From the NCBI RefSeq assembly GCF_047314965.1, contig NZ_JBLBVK010000055.1:236084-300083 (forward strand): a stretch of DNA of 64,000 nucleotides. Direction: 5' to 3'. Under the pieces are notes generated by a model. That model made no database searches. It saw nothing but the letters and a program-made list of their open reading frames with translations, and was not told the DNA's origin. The position numbers and the translations under genes are program-made. Within the stretch, counting starts at the first letter, position 1. Each line of letters begins with the position of its first letter. The DNA comes from JAVJUV01 sp047314965 (lineage in GTDB: Bacteria > Pseudomonadota > Alphaproteobacteria > Rhodobacterales > Rhodobacteraceae). Of the stretch, positions 8,625 through 17,197 are shown in pieces.

Positions 8625-9254
8625 ATGAACGACGACCCGTTCGGTTTTGATCTTCGTGTGTCATCAGACAAGAAAAAGCGTTCGCGCACACGCCGCGGCA
8701 TGTCGGGCGCTTTCGAAACATCCACACGCGTATGCGAACATGCCGGCTGCGAAGAAACCGGCCAGTATCGCGCACCCAAGAGTCCGGACGATCTCGATGA
8801 TTTTTACTGGTTCTGCAAAGACCATGTCCGCGAGTACAATCTGAGATGGAACTTCTTTAACGGCCAGACCGAAGAGGAGTTTGCAGCTCAAGTCGACAAG
8901 GACCGGGTTTGGGAGCGCGAAACACGGCCATTCGGAAAGAAGGGTGAAGAGGCCCGTGCGTGGGCTCGCCTTGGAGTCGACGATCCGCATCAGATCCTTG
9001 GAGAGAACGCCACGCGGAACCCTGGTAAATCGATAACGGGCACGCGCAAGCTACCGCCGACCGAACGTCGTGCGCTGGATATCCTTGAAGCGAAAGACCA
9101 TTGGACGAAGGCCGAGATACGGAAATCCTACAAGGCACTCATCAAGGTCCTGCACCCCGACATGAACGGAGGCGACAGGGGCCATGAAGAGCAATTGTCG
9201 GAAGTGGTTTGGGCATGGGACCAGATAAAGGACAGCCGAAACTTCCAGAGTTGA
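8625..9254 (+). CDS. J-domain (DnaJ-like) molecular chaperone
   Basis: 209 residues with a J domain at the C-terminus, not the N-terminus: the invariant His-Pro-Asp is at 177-179, just after a helix K-A-E-I-R-K-S-Y-K-A-L. The N-terminal 130 residues include a small Cys/His cluster (CEHAGCEETGQYRAP, then FCKDHV) that could bind zinc. It should stimulate DnaK ATPase on a specific client. The gene lies upstream of cobS, with an unrelated minus-strand msrB between, and this neighbourhood suggests a client in the CobST complex. ATG 8625 was chosen over the upstream in-frame start. Confidence 0.88.
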   Translation: MNDDPFGFDLRVSSDKKKRSRTRRGMSGAFETSTRVCEHAGCEETGQYRAPKSPDDLDDFYWFCKDHVREYNLRWNFFNGQTEEEFAAQVDKDRVWERETRPFGKKGEEARAWARLGVDDPHQILGENATRNPGKSITGTRKLPPTERRALDILEAKDHWTKAEIRKSYKALIKVLHPDMNGGDRGHEEQLSEVVWAWDQIKDSRNFQS

Positions 9255-9355
9255 AGTGTCTTGTTCGGGTTCACATTACCATGGAGAGCAGGACCGCCAT
9301 CTTTGGATCCGATCGAAGTGGCAAAGGACAATCCGCACATTTCAGCCGGTAATCT

Positions 9356-9829
9356 TCAGGCAGCCCGAAAAACGAGACTTGCGCCGTTCAAACAATGGCG
9401 CTTGCCGGTTGGTGGTGGACCATCATTGAAAACGTGACCTAAATGGCTACCGCAGCGACGACAATGGACCTCGGTCCGGACAATCAGCAGGCGCCTATCT
9501 TTTTTCGTGCCGACAGCATTCGGAAGCGACTCCCAAAAAGAGGGCCAACCTGTCCCGCTGTCATACTTTGTCTCTGACGAATAGAGTGGCAGATCACAGC
9601 CACGACAATGGTAGGTTCCCGCATCGTAAAGCTTGTCGAGCGCACTTGAACCTGCTCGCTCGGTGCCCTCCTCACGCATGACCTTGTATTGAAGAGGCGT
9701 CAACATTGCCCGCCATTCATTGTCGGAGCGCGTCACCTCGAACGATCCTGACGCAGCGTTCAGCTCTTCGACCGGAATTCCGACGAGGGCGCCAACAACG
9801 GCTGCTCCGAGTAATTCTCTTCTCTTCAT
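9356..9829 (-). CDS. msrB: Exported peptide-methionine (R)-S-oxide reductase MsrB
   Basis: 157-residue MsrB that reduces methionine-R-sulfoxide in proteins. Zinc ligands are visible as C-R-G-C and C-R-R-C-G, the substrate block G-T-G-W-P-S-F is present, and the catalytic Cys is at 146 in G-K-R-H-C-L-N-G-A-S-L. The N-terminus (MKRRELLGAAVVGALVGI) carries a twin-Arg followed by a hydrophobic stretch, so it is probably exported by Tat to repair periplasmic proteins. A strong AGGAG lies ahead of the ATG. It interrupts the usual dnaJ-cobS adjacency on the opposite strand. No msrA is adjacent. Confidence 0.92.
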   Translation of the reverse strand: MKRRELLGAAVVGALVGIPVEELNAASGSFEVTRSDNEWRAMLTPLQYKVMREEGTERAGSSALDKLYDAGTYHCRGCDLPLYSSETKYDSGTGWPSFWESLPNAVGTKKDRRLLIVRTEVHCRRCGSHLGHVFNDGPPPTGKRHCLNGASLVFRAA

Positions 9830-10072
9830 AAACTATCTCCTGATCATCCGGACACCATAGCTGGCTGCTCAGTAACGAAGAAATCACAAGCCCGCGCGAT
9901 TGGGTTACAACCGCATTCGGCAAGCGCCTCGAGAAACAAAGACTCGGGAGGCGCAAGGCAAGAAATCCACTCTGCAAAGAACTTTAAGTCGTTTGCCTTG
10001 CACCCGACGCCAATATAAGGCACCTGAAGACTAGGGCGCTGACCGCCCGAACACACGCTGCAAGGATTTGTC

Positions 10073-11059
10073 ATGGACTACAGGCGGATAGACACGGACG
10101 CCAAACCACTCGAGGACATCGACGTTCGCGAGGTCTTTGGCATCGATGTGGACATGAAGGTTAAGGGTTTCTACGAGTCGAACGAGCGGGTTCCGCAAAT
10201 CGACCCCACTTATAAATTCGACCCGGACACTACCCTGGCGATTCTGGCTGGTTTTCAATACAACCGTCGCGTGCTGATCCAAGGGTATCACGGCACCGGC
10301 AAATCGACGCATATCGAACAGGTTGCCGCTCGCCTGAACTGGCCGTGTGTACGGGTAAACCTTGATAGTCATATCAGCCGGATCGACCTGATCGGAAAAG
10401 ACCAGATCAAGGTGGACAAAGGCGTGCAGTATACCGAATTCCAGGAAGGTATTCTTCCTTGGGCATTGCGGAATCCCACTGCAATCGTTTTCGACGAATA
10501 CGATGCGGGGCGTGCCGACGTTATGTTCGTCATCCAGCGCGTTCTCGAAGTCGATGGCAAGCTGACTCTGCTGGATCAGAATGAAGTGATTGATCCACAT
10601 CCATATTTCCGGCTGTTCGCAACCGCGAATACCATTGGTTTGGGTGACACGACTGGGCTGTATCACGGCACACAGCAGATCAACCAGGCGCAGATGGACC
10701 GCTGGTCGCTGGTTTGCACCTTGAACTACCTGTCGCATGATGCAGAGGCTGCGATCGTTCTGTCCAAGGCACCGCACTACAATACCGAACGCGGCCGGAA
10801 AACCATAAGCCAGATGGTGACTGTCGCCGACCTGACCCGCACGGCCTTCATGAACGGTGATCTTTCTACTGTCATGAGCCCGCGTTCCGTCATCGCATGG
10901 GCGCAGAATGCGGAAGTATTCCGCAGCGTGGGTTATGCGTTCCGATTGTCGTTCCTGAACAAGTGCGACGAACTGGAACGCGAAACTGTCGCTGAGTTTT
11001 ATCAGCGTTGCTTCGACGAAGAATTGCCCGAAAGCGCAGCCAACGTCGCCCTAGGCTAA
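10073..11059 (+). CDS. cobS: Cobaltochelatase subunit CobS (AAA+ ATPase)
   Basis: 328-residue MoxR-type AAA+ protein that with CobT forms the chaperone-like ring driving CobN insertion of cobalt into hydrogenobyrinic acid a,c-diamide in aerobic cobalamin synthesis. Walker [10 protein letters not shown] is at 71-79, Walker B I-V-F-D-E-Y at about 139-144, and an arginine-finger region follows. The N-terminus ([14 protein letters not shown]) is typical of CobS. AAGGA precedes ATG 10073. cobT follows after one small gene; cobN is not in the window. Confidence 0.96.
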   Translation: MDYRRIDTDAKPLEDIDVREVFGIDVDMKVKGFYESNERVPQIDPTYKFDPDTTLAILAGFQYNRRVLIQGYHGTGKSTHIEQVAARLNWPCVRVNLDSHISRIDLIGKDQIKVDKGVQYTEFQEGILPWALRNPTAIVFDEYDAGRADVMFVIQRVLEVDGKLTLLDQNEVIDPHPYFRLFATANTIGLGDTTGLYHGTQQINQAQMDRWSLVCTLNYLSHDAEAAIVLSKAPHYNTERGRKTISQMVTVADLTRTAFMNGDLSTVMSPRSVIAWAQNAEVFRSVGYAFRLSFLNKCDELERETVAEFYQRCFDEELPESAANVALG

Positions 11060-11090
11060 CCCTAGGAAATCAGGAACTATAAAACGACGG

Positions 11091-11121
11091 ACGCCCGGCC
11101 CTTTGTGGACCGGGCGTTCTT
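11091..11121 (+). terminator. Intrinsic-type terminator after cobS
   Basis: ACGCCCGG and CCGGGCGT form an 8-bp perfect stem, extended inward by CC/GG with one unpaired base, followed by TCTTC. It starts about 30 bp after the cobS stop. If it works fully, the small secreted protein gene and cobT need their own promoter. Confidence 0.7.
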
Positions 11122-11210
11122 CGTCTGCGGCCAGTGGCCTTTTCGTCACTGCCTGAGAGTTTTCAAACTGACTAATTGAAACGCAGTTTTTTGCCCACAA
11201 AGATGAATTC

Positions 11211-11591
11211 ATGGGCGGTTTGAAAACACTTCTGGCGGCCCTCGCCGTCACCGCAACGTCTGCAGCGCCCGTTAGGGCGGATGACGACTTGGTACGCACG
11301 TTTGCTACTTGTGCCGGGCGACTCTCAGCCACGATGGAGCATCAGTGGCTAATGGGAGACGGCGAAGCCGAACTCACCGAACGTCGCCGAATTTCCGTGA
11401 TCGCAATACTCGACGCTCTTACCCCCGAAGACCGCGGACCCGAGATTCTGAACTGGAGAATTGAGGCGAAGATGGCACTGGCGTCGCTACTGACCCGGGC
11501 CACATTCAATGACGACTCCGAAGACGCCGCCTGGGCGGAACGACAGGCCCAGATGATGATCGGTTCGTGTAACAGCCTGATCCTAAGCTGA
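11211..11591 (+). CDS. Small secreted hypothetical protein between cobS and cobT
   Basis: 126 residues with a clear Sec signal peptide ([20 protein letters not shown], probable cut after Ala at about 23). The mature part is helical and has two cysteines (TCAGRL and GSCNSL) that could form a disulfide. I do not recognise the family. It is placed between the two cytoplasmic CobST genes although it should be periplasmic, and ends only about 55 bp before cobT. Function unknown; it may simply be a co-resident gene. Confidence 0.72.
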   Translation: MGGLKTLLAALAVTATSAAPVRADDDLVRTFATCAGRLSATMEHQWLMGDGEAELTERRRISVIAILDALTPEDRGPEILNWRIEAKMALASLLTRATFNDDSEDAAWAERQAQMMIGSCNSLILS

Positions 11592-11646
11592 CGCATTCCA
11601 GCAGCGGAGCCTTGTGGGCAAACGCACAGCGTGCTTTATCAATGCC

Positions 11647-13527
11647 ATGAGTAGCTCGAAAGACAACCCTGCGGACCCGTTCAAGAAAGCGCTTGCCGAA
11701 ACGGCCAAGACGCTTGCGAACGATTCCGAAATGTCGGTCACTTTCACGGTAGATCCGCCGGGTATGTCGAACGAGGGCATCAGGCTGCCTCAAGTAACCC
11801 GACGCATGACCCGCGAGGAAGTGCTTCTCGCTCGAGGAACGGCTGACAGCTTCGCGCTTCGCCGCAAGTATCACAACGACAAGACCTTCAATCGCTATTC
11901 ACCGCAGGGGCAGATGGCCCGCGATATTTATGAGGCGATGGAGTGGGCACGATGCGAGGCAGTTGGAGCTCGCGACATGCCGGGAACGGCATCAAATATC
12001 GATCACAAGATTGCTCATGAGGCCGAGCGGCGAGGCTATTCCCAGATCCGGGAAGCTTCCGAGGCTCCTCTGGCCGCTGCGGCGGGCTATCTCGTCAGGC
12101 AGCTGGCAAGCGGGCGCCCCCTTCCGAAAGGCGCGGACAACGTCGTCGAGCTCTGGCGGCCATTTATCGAGGAACAAGCTGGCGGTACACTTGACGGACT
12201 GAAGGAAGCATTGGCCGACCAAGCGGCTTTCGCGCGTTTTGCACGCCAGGTCATCAGCGACCTTGGCTATGGAGACCAACTGGGCGACGACCCCGATCAG
12301 GAAGACCAGGATCAGGAAGACGAGGCCAGCGAAGACGAGCAGTCCGAAGAGGTCGAAAATCAGGACAAGCAAGACGACGGCGAAAACGAGGACGCCTCAG
12401 AGAGTTCGGCAGAACAAAGCCAGGAGGCGCAGGATGACGCCAGCCAGGCCGAAATATCGATGGACGATATGGCCGATATGGAGGACGGCGATGAAGCCGA
12501 ATTGCCCGACGGCGAAGCCGAGATGGAACCACCGCCTCCCCAGCCCTTCAGCGATGCCGATCCTCATTACAAGGTGTTCACAGGCGAGTTCGACGAAGAG
12601 ATCAAGGCCGAAGACCTTGCCGAGCCTGTCGAACTGGAAAGGCTGCGGGCCTATCTGGACCAACAACTCGAGCCCTTGAAGGGTGCCGTAAGCCGCTTGG
12701 CGAACAAGCTGCAGAGACGTCTTCAGGCTCAGCAGAACCGCAGTTGGGAGTTTGATCTGGACGAAGGAATTCTGGATGCCGCACGTTTGGCGAGGATCGT
12801 CGCCAACCCGACCGTACCCCTGGCCTACAAGCAGGAAAAAGACACCGAGTTTCGGGACACAGTTGTCACGCTCCTCCTCGACAACTCGGGTTCGATGCGG
12901 GGCCGGCCAATTTCGATCGCCGCAATCTGCGCCGATGTGCTCGCGCGTACTCTGGAGCGTTGTAACGTCAAAGTGGAGATCCTCGGCTTTACGACACGTG
13001 CATGGAAAGGTGGACAGGCCCGGGAAAAATGGTTGCAGGAGGGACGTCCGCAATTGCCCGGGCGCCTGAATGACCTTCGGCACATCATCTACAAATCTGC
13101 CGATGCTCCTTGGCGCCGCGCGCGACCCAATCTGGGCCTGATGATGAAAGAAGGTCTGCTAAAGGAAAACATCGATGGCGAAGCTCTGGAATGGGCGTAT
13201 CGCAGGTTGGTGAACCGACGCGAAGCGCGGCGCGTCCTCATGGTGATATCTGACGGAGCGCCGGTCGATGACTCGACGCTTTCGGTCAACCCTGCGAACT
13301 TCCTCGAGAAGCACCTGCGCGACGTCATCGCGATGATCGAGCGCAAAAAGCAAATCGAGTTGCTGGCCATCGGTATCGGTCATGATGTGACCCGGTACTA
13401 TGACCATGCAGTAACGATCACGGACGTCGAACAACTGGCCGGAGCAATGACCGAGCAACTTGCCGCGCTCTTCGACGCTGACCCACGAAAAAGAAAGCGC
13501 GCCCAAAGAATGCGCAGAGCCTCGTAA
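11647..13527 (+). CDS. cobT: Cobaltochelatase subunit CobT (VWA domain)
   Basis: 626-residue partner of CobS in cobalt insertion. The N-terminus ([19 protein letters not shown]) is conserved in CobT. A long acidic, Gln/Glu/Asp-rich linker (about residues 215-315) precedes a C-terminal von Willebrand A domain with an intact MIDAS D-x-S-x-S ([11 protein letters not shown], about 411). ATG 11647 was chosen for the conserved N-terminus; a GTG at 11614 with a better ribosome site (GGAG, 4 nt away) is an in-frame alternative that would add 11 residues. Confidence 0.95.
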   Translation: MSSSKDNPADPFKKALAETAKTLANDSEMSVTFTVDPPGMSNEGIRLPQVTRRMTREEVLLARGTADSFALRRKYHNDKTFNRYSPQGQMARDIYEAMEWARCEAVGARDMPGTASNIDHKIAHEAERRGYSQIREASEAPLAAAAGYLVRQLASGRPLPKGADNVVELWRPFIEEQAGGTLDGLKEALADQAAFARFARQVISDLGYGDQLGDDPDQEDQDQEDEASEDEQSEEVENQDKQDDGENEDASESSAEQSQEAQDDASQAEISMDDMADMEDGDEAELPDGEAEMEPPPPQPFSDADPHYKVFTGEFDEEIKAEDLAEPVELERLRAYLDQQLEPLKGAVSRLANKLQRRLQAQQNRSWEFDLDEGILDAARLARIVANPTVPLAYKQEKDTEFRDTVVTLLLDNSGSMRGRPISIAAICADVLARTLERCNVKVEILGFTTRAWKGGQAREKWLQEGRPQLPGRLNDLRHIIYKSADAPWRRARPNLGLMMKEGLLKENIDGEALEWAYRRLVNRREARRVLMVISDGAPVDDSTLSVNPANFLEKHLRDVIAMIERKKQIELLAIGIGHDVTRYYDHAVTITDVEQLAGAMTEQLAALFDADPRKRKRAQRMRRAS

Positions 13528-13538
13528 GCCCCGGCCAC

Positions 13539-13557
13539 AAAGCCTTTCCTGGCTTTT
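13539..13557 (+). terminator. Candidate terminator after cobT
   Basis: AAAGCC and GGCTTT form a 6-bp stem with a six-base loop about 10 bp after the cobT stop, followed by a short T-rich end. The rest of the 13528-13750 gap shows nothing else I can support. Confidence 0.5.
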
Positions 13558-13750
13558 CGATCAGACCGTTCGGCCGCAGATAACCAAACAGTGGCGGCTC
13601 GCTTGGGTGCTTGGGGTGTCCCCACTTGCCGACCCAATGCTGCCACCTCAAATCCTGTGCGCCGGGAGATGAAACGTCGAATCTTCTGCATTTTCGCATA
13701 AAGGGCCCGAAAATGTTGAGCACTCGGCGAAAACCCCGCTAATCTCCATT

Positions 13751-14938
13751 ATGCGATACACCTTTTCCGATTGCGTCCTGGATACTGAGGAGCAGACGCT
13801 GACCCGTTCGGGCGTCGCCGTGCCCGTTGAACCACAGGTATTTGACCTTTTGCATGTACTTGCAGCCAATGCTGGCAAGCTGGTTAACCGCGATGAGATC
13901 GTCGACAAAGTCTGGGACGGACGGATCGTATCGGAGTCCGCAATCAGCGCCCGCATAGCCGCCGCCCGAAAAGCCGTTGGCGACGACGGAAAAGCACAGC
14001 GCATCATCCAAACTGTGTCGCGCCGTGGATTTCGACTGATCGCAGCCAACATTGAGGAGAATCTCAATACATCCGGCGAATTTGCAGTTTCGAAAAGTAC
14101 GAGCTTCCCCAAACTGCGATATGCCAAGGCCAAGGATGGCACAACATTGGCCTACACAGTGACCGGGTCAGGCCCACCCCTTGTCTATGTGGACTTTTTC
14201 CCTTCCGACACTCTTGGCGCATGGGAAGAGCCCAGTGAGCGTCCTCTTATCGATGCATTGAACGCGCGCTTCACCCTGGTCAGATATGACCAACGTGGCT
14301 GCGGTATGTCGGAGCGTGATGTCGAGCGCCTAGACCTAGATACGGTCACAGAAGACCTTTGCGTTGTAGCTGACGCGGCCGGAGTCGAACGCTTCGCGAT
14401 CCACGCCCATTCAGGAGCATGCCTGACTGCCATCAAATTTGCCGCCCGATATCCGCACCGTATCCGCAGAATGGTTCTGGTCGGCGGATATGCGGAGGGT
14501 CGACTTAGACGCGGAGCTCATACCGGGACCGAGAACGAGATCTTCCGCACGATGGTCACCGAAGGCTGGGACAAGCCCCGCAGCGCTTTTATTGCGGCGA
14601 TGATGGCGGCCTACATGCCGGAGGGGCCAAGCGACATGGTCCGGTCATGTGCGGCCTTCATGCAAAGAAACACCACGACGCACAACGAATTGCTGGATCG
14701 CGACATGATCAACAACGCTTCGGTTCTGGACTGCTTGCCAAGGATCACCGCACCGACACTTGTAATCAATGCGCGCCACGATCCGGTGCACCCGCTTGGC
14801 CAAGGTCAGAAGATCGCTGCCGGGCTGCCTAATGCCGAATTGCTGGTATACGACACAGCGAACCATGTCCCGATCCCCGGCCATCGCCTTTGGGACAGGT
14901 ATGTCGACGACATTATGTCTTTCCTCTCGGCAGATTGA
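13751..14938 (+). CDS. Winged-helix DNA-binding domain fused to alpha/beta hydrolase
   Basis: 395-residue fusion. Residues 1-98 are an OmpR/PhoB-type winged helix (Trans_reg_C), including E-P-Q-V-F-D-L-L near 27 and the recognition region A-I-S-A-R-I-A-A-A-R-K-A-V-G near 64. Residues 120-395 are an alpha/beta hydrolase with a full catalytic triad: Ser221 in H-A-H-S-G-A, Asp344 in N-A-R-H-D-P and His372 in T-A-N-H-V-P. No transmembrane segment separates them, so it is cytoplasmic. It might be a regulator that senses or destroys an ester or lactone ligand. The architecture occurs in other alphaproteobacteria but its ligand is not known to me. Confidence 0.88.
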   Translation: MRYTFSDCVLDTEEQTLTRSGVAVPVEPQVFDLLHVLAANAGKLVNRDEIVDKVWDGRIVSESAISARIAAARKAVGDDGKAQRIIQTVSRRGFRLIAANIEENLNTSGEFAVSKSTSFPKLRYAKAKDGTTLAYTVTGSGPPLVYVDFFPSDTLGAWEEPSERPLIDALNARFTLVRYDQRGCGMSERDVERLDLDTVTEDLCVVADAAGVERFAIHAHSGACLTAIKFAARYPHRIRRMVLVGGYAEGRLRRGAHTGTENEIFRTMVTEGWDKPRSAFIAAMMAAYMPEGPSDMVRSCAAFMQRNTTTHNELLDRDMINNASVLDCLPRITAPTLVINARHDPVHPLGQGQKIAAGLPNAELLVYDTANHVPIPGHRLWDRYVDDIMSFLSAD

Positions 14939-15000
14939 GTCACTTGCCCTTCTCATGATTTCCCGGTTCCCTGTCAGCGAATTACAAAGCGGGATTATCG

Positions 15001-16785
15001 ATGTTCCAAACCTTTACCGCCTCCACTTCGCCCGAGCAGGGGCCACCCCGAGTAAAGGCGCTTCGCGAAATGATGCGTGCCGAGGGAGTCGATGCGTACA
15101 TCGTGCCACGTGCAGACGCGCACCAAGGCGAATATGTCGCCCCCTGTGATGAACGATTGGCATGGCTGACAGGGTTCACAGGCTCGGCCGGGTTCGCGGT
15201 GATCACGGAAAAGGAGGCGGGTGTGTTTGTGGACGGGCGATATACGCTGCAGGTTCGGACGCAGGTTGCGGACGTCTTTACGTCTGTCAACTGGCCCGCC
15301 ACGAAGGCGGGCCCATGGCTGGCCGAACGCCTGGAAAATGGCGCGAAAGTCGGGTTCGATCCCTGGCTGCACACAGCCGAGGAAATCGACAAACTGCGCG
15401 ACGATCTCGGAGAGGTCGGCACCCTCGTGCCGTGCGCAAATCTTATCGATCGCATTTGGACAGATCGGCCCGCTCCGCCAGCGGCGCCGGCATTCGCGCA
15501 TCCGATCGAATTCGCCGGCGAGACTTCGGGGGAAAAGCGCCGGCGTATGGCCGATGTTCTGGTGCGCGCAAAGGAGTCTGCCGTGGTCCTGACCCTGCCA
15601 GACTCGATCTGCTGGCTTCTCAATATCCGCGGAAACGACATCCCCCGGAACCCTGTTGTTCAAGCCTTTGCAATCCTTCGTGCGGACACCCGAGTTTTAC
15701 TTTTCGCCGATCCCGCAAAGTTCGATGAGCTTGGCCCGGATCCCGCTATCGATATCGCCCCCCGTGAGGCATTTCCGGAAGCCCTCAAAGCGCTGAAGGG
15801 ACCCGTGCGCGTCGACCGGGCGACGGCGCCTCTGGCTGTCTCGGAGCTTCTGGAAAGCGCCGGAATCGAAGTCTCGTGGGGTGATGATCCATGTATTCTG
15901 GCAAAGGCGAAGAAGAATGCAGCCGAACTGCAGGGCATGCGCGAGGCACATCTGCGGGACGGAGCCGCGATGGTTCGCTTCCTGGCTTGGCTGGATCGCA
16001 AGGCACCCGGCGGCGGCGTTACCGAGATCGATGCGGTGGTCGCCCTCGAAGGTTTCAGGCGCGCGACGAATTCTCTGCGGGAAATTTCATTCGAAACCAT
16101 ATCCGGCGCAGGACCCAACGGCGCAATTGTTCATTACAGAGTGACCGAGGGGACCAATCGTAGTCTGAACCCCGGCGAGCTCTATCTCGTGGATTCGGGA
16201 GGGCAATATCCCGACGGAACCACGGACATTACCCGCACGGTAGTCATCGGAAAACCCGACAACGTACAGCGCGCGTGTTTCACCCGCGTTCTTCAGGGCA
16301 TGATTGCCATTTCCAACGCTCGTTTTCCCCGAGGTCTTGCCGGTCGCGACATCGATGCGCTCGCACGCGCGCCCCTTTGGAGAGCCGGAATGGACTATGA
16401 CCATGGCACGGGGCACGGCGTCGGTGCATATCTGTCCGTCCACGAAGGCCCTCAACGCATCAGTCGCATCTCGGACGTCAAACTGGATGAGGGTATGATC
16501 CTCTCGAATGAACCTGGTTATTACCGAGAAGGAGCCTTTGGTATCCGGATCGAGAACCTCATCGTAGTCGAGGCAGCGGCTGAGATGGGCGACAAACGGG
16601 ACCAACTGAGCTTTGAAACGTTGTCTTGGGTTCCGATCGACAGACGCCTTGTGGATACTACGATGATGGCATCATGGGAGATCGAGTGGCTGGATACCTA
16701 CCACAAAAACGTTAGGGAAAAAATCGGTCCGCGCGTGGATGGAGCGGACAGGGATTGGCTGGAGGCAGCTACACAGCCCCTCTGA
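15001..16785 (+). CDS. Xaa-Pro aminopeptidase (aminopeptidase P family, M24B)
   Basis: 594-residue metallopeptidase that removes an N-terminal residue preceding proline. Two creatinase-like N-terminal domains lead into the pita-bread catalytic domain, with metal ligands in L-V-D-S-G-G-Q-Y (Asp), T-D-I-T-R-T (Asp), G-T-G-H-G-V-G (His), S-N-E-P-G-Y-Y (Glu) and G-I-R-I-E-N (Glu). The length fits the long, eukaryote-like aminopeptidase P form common in Rhodobacterales. It is cytoplasmic, with no signal peptide. The DUF427 gene follows about 60 bp later and may be co-transcribed. Confidence 0.95.
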   Translation: MFQTFTASTSPEQGPPRVKALREMMRAEGVDAYIVPRADAHQGEYVAPCDERLAWLTGFTGSAGFAVITEKEAGVFVDGRYTLQVRTQVADVFTSVNWPATKAGPWLAERLENGAKVGFDPWLHTAEEIDKLRDDLGEVGTLVPCANLIDRIWTDRPAPPAAPAFAHPIEFAGETSGEKRRRMADVLVRAKESAVVLTLPDSICWLLNIRGNDIPRNPVVQAFAILRADTRVLLFADPAKFDELGPDPAIDIAPREAFPEALKALKGPVRVDRATAPLAVSELLESAGIEVSWGDDPCILAKAKKNAAELQGMREAHLRDGAAMVRFLAWLDRKAPGGGVTEIDAVVALEGFRRATNSLREISFETISGAGPNGAIVHYRVTEGTNRSLNPGELYLVDSGGQYPDGTTDITRTVVIGKPDNVQRACFTRVLQGMIAISNARFPRGLAGRDIDALARAPLWRAGMDYDHGTGHGVGAYLSVHEGPQRISRISDVKLDEGMILSNEPGYYREGAFGIRIENLIVVEAAAEMGDKRDQLSFETLSWVPIDRRLVDTTMMASWEIEWLDTYHKNVREKIGPRVDGADRDWLEAATQPL

Positions 16786-16844
16786 TCAGGTGTCATGGTC
16801 TTGTCAGGGAAAGCCTGATACAAGACCGGGAAAAGGGAAAGTTC

Positions 16845-17189
16845 ATGGCCAAACACATCACTATAAAGCCGGCAGAAGGCACTTGGGTTGTCCGGGCCGG
16901 AGGTGCCGTTCTTGGCGAAAGCGACAATGCTCTTGAACTGACCGAGTCGGGGAATCCACCGGTCATTTATTTTCCGCGCGAAGATATCGCCATGGAATTC
17001 CTGGATGCGTCCGAAAAGAAGTCGGTGAGCCCCGAAAAGGGCGAGGCTAGCTATTTCTCGATTGTCACCAAGAGTACGACCCTACAGGATTCTGTCTGGA
17101 GCTACGAAAAGCCTAACGACGCTGTCGGACAGATTGCAGGACACCTGGCGTTTCTCACCGGGGATCTCGTGGCCGTCGAGCGGGTCTGA
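16845..17189 (+). CDS. DUF427 domain protein
   Basis: 114-residue small cytoplasmic protein. The motif run HITIKPAEGTWVVRAGGAVL, P-x-V-I-Y-F-P-R-E-D-I-A-M near 44 and the C-terminal Y-F-S-I...S-V-W-S-Y-E-K-P are characteristic of the DUF427 beta-barrel family, whose biochemical role is unknown. The start at 16845 follows AAGGGAAA; the frame opens earlier within the aminopeptidase gene. It ends 8 bp from the convergent chloride channel gene. Confidence 0.88.
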   Translation: MAKHITIKPAEGTWVVRAGGAVLGESDNALELTESGNPPVIYFPREDIAMEFLDASEKKSVSPEKGEASYFSIVTKSTTLQDSVWSYEKPNDAVGQIAGHLAFLTGDLVAVERV

Positions 17190-17197
17190 GACCGCAA

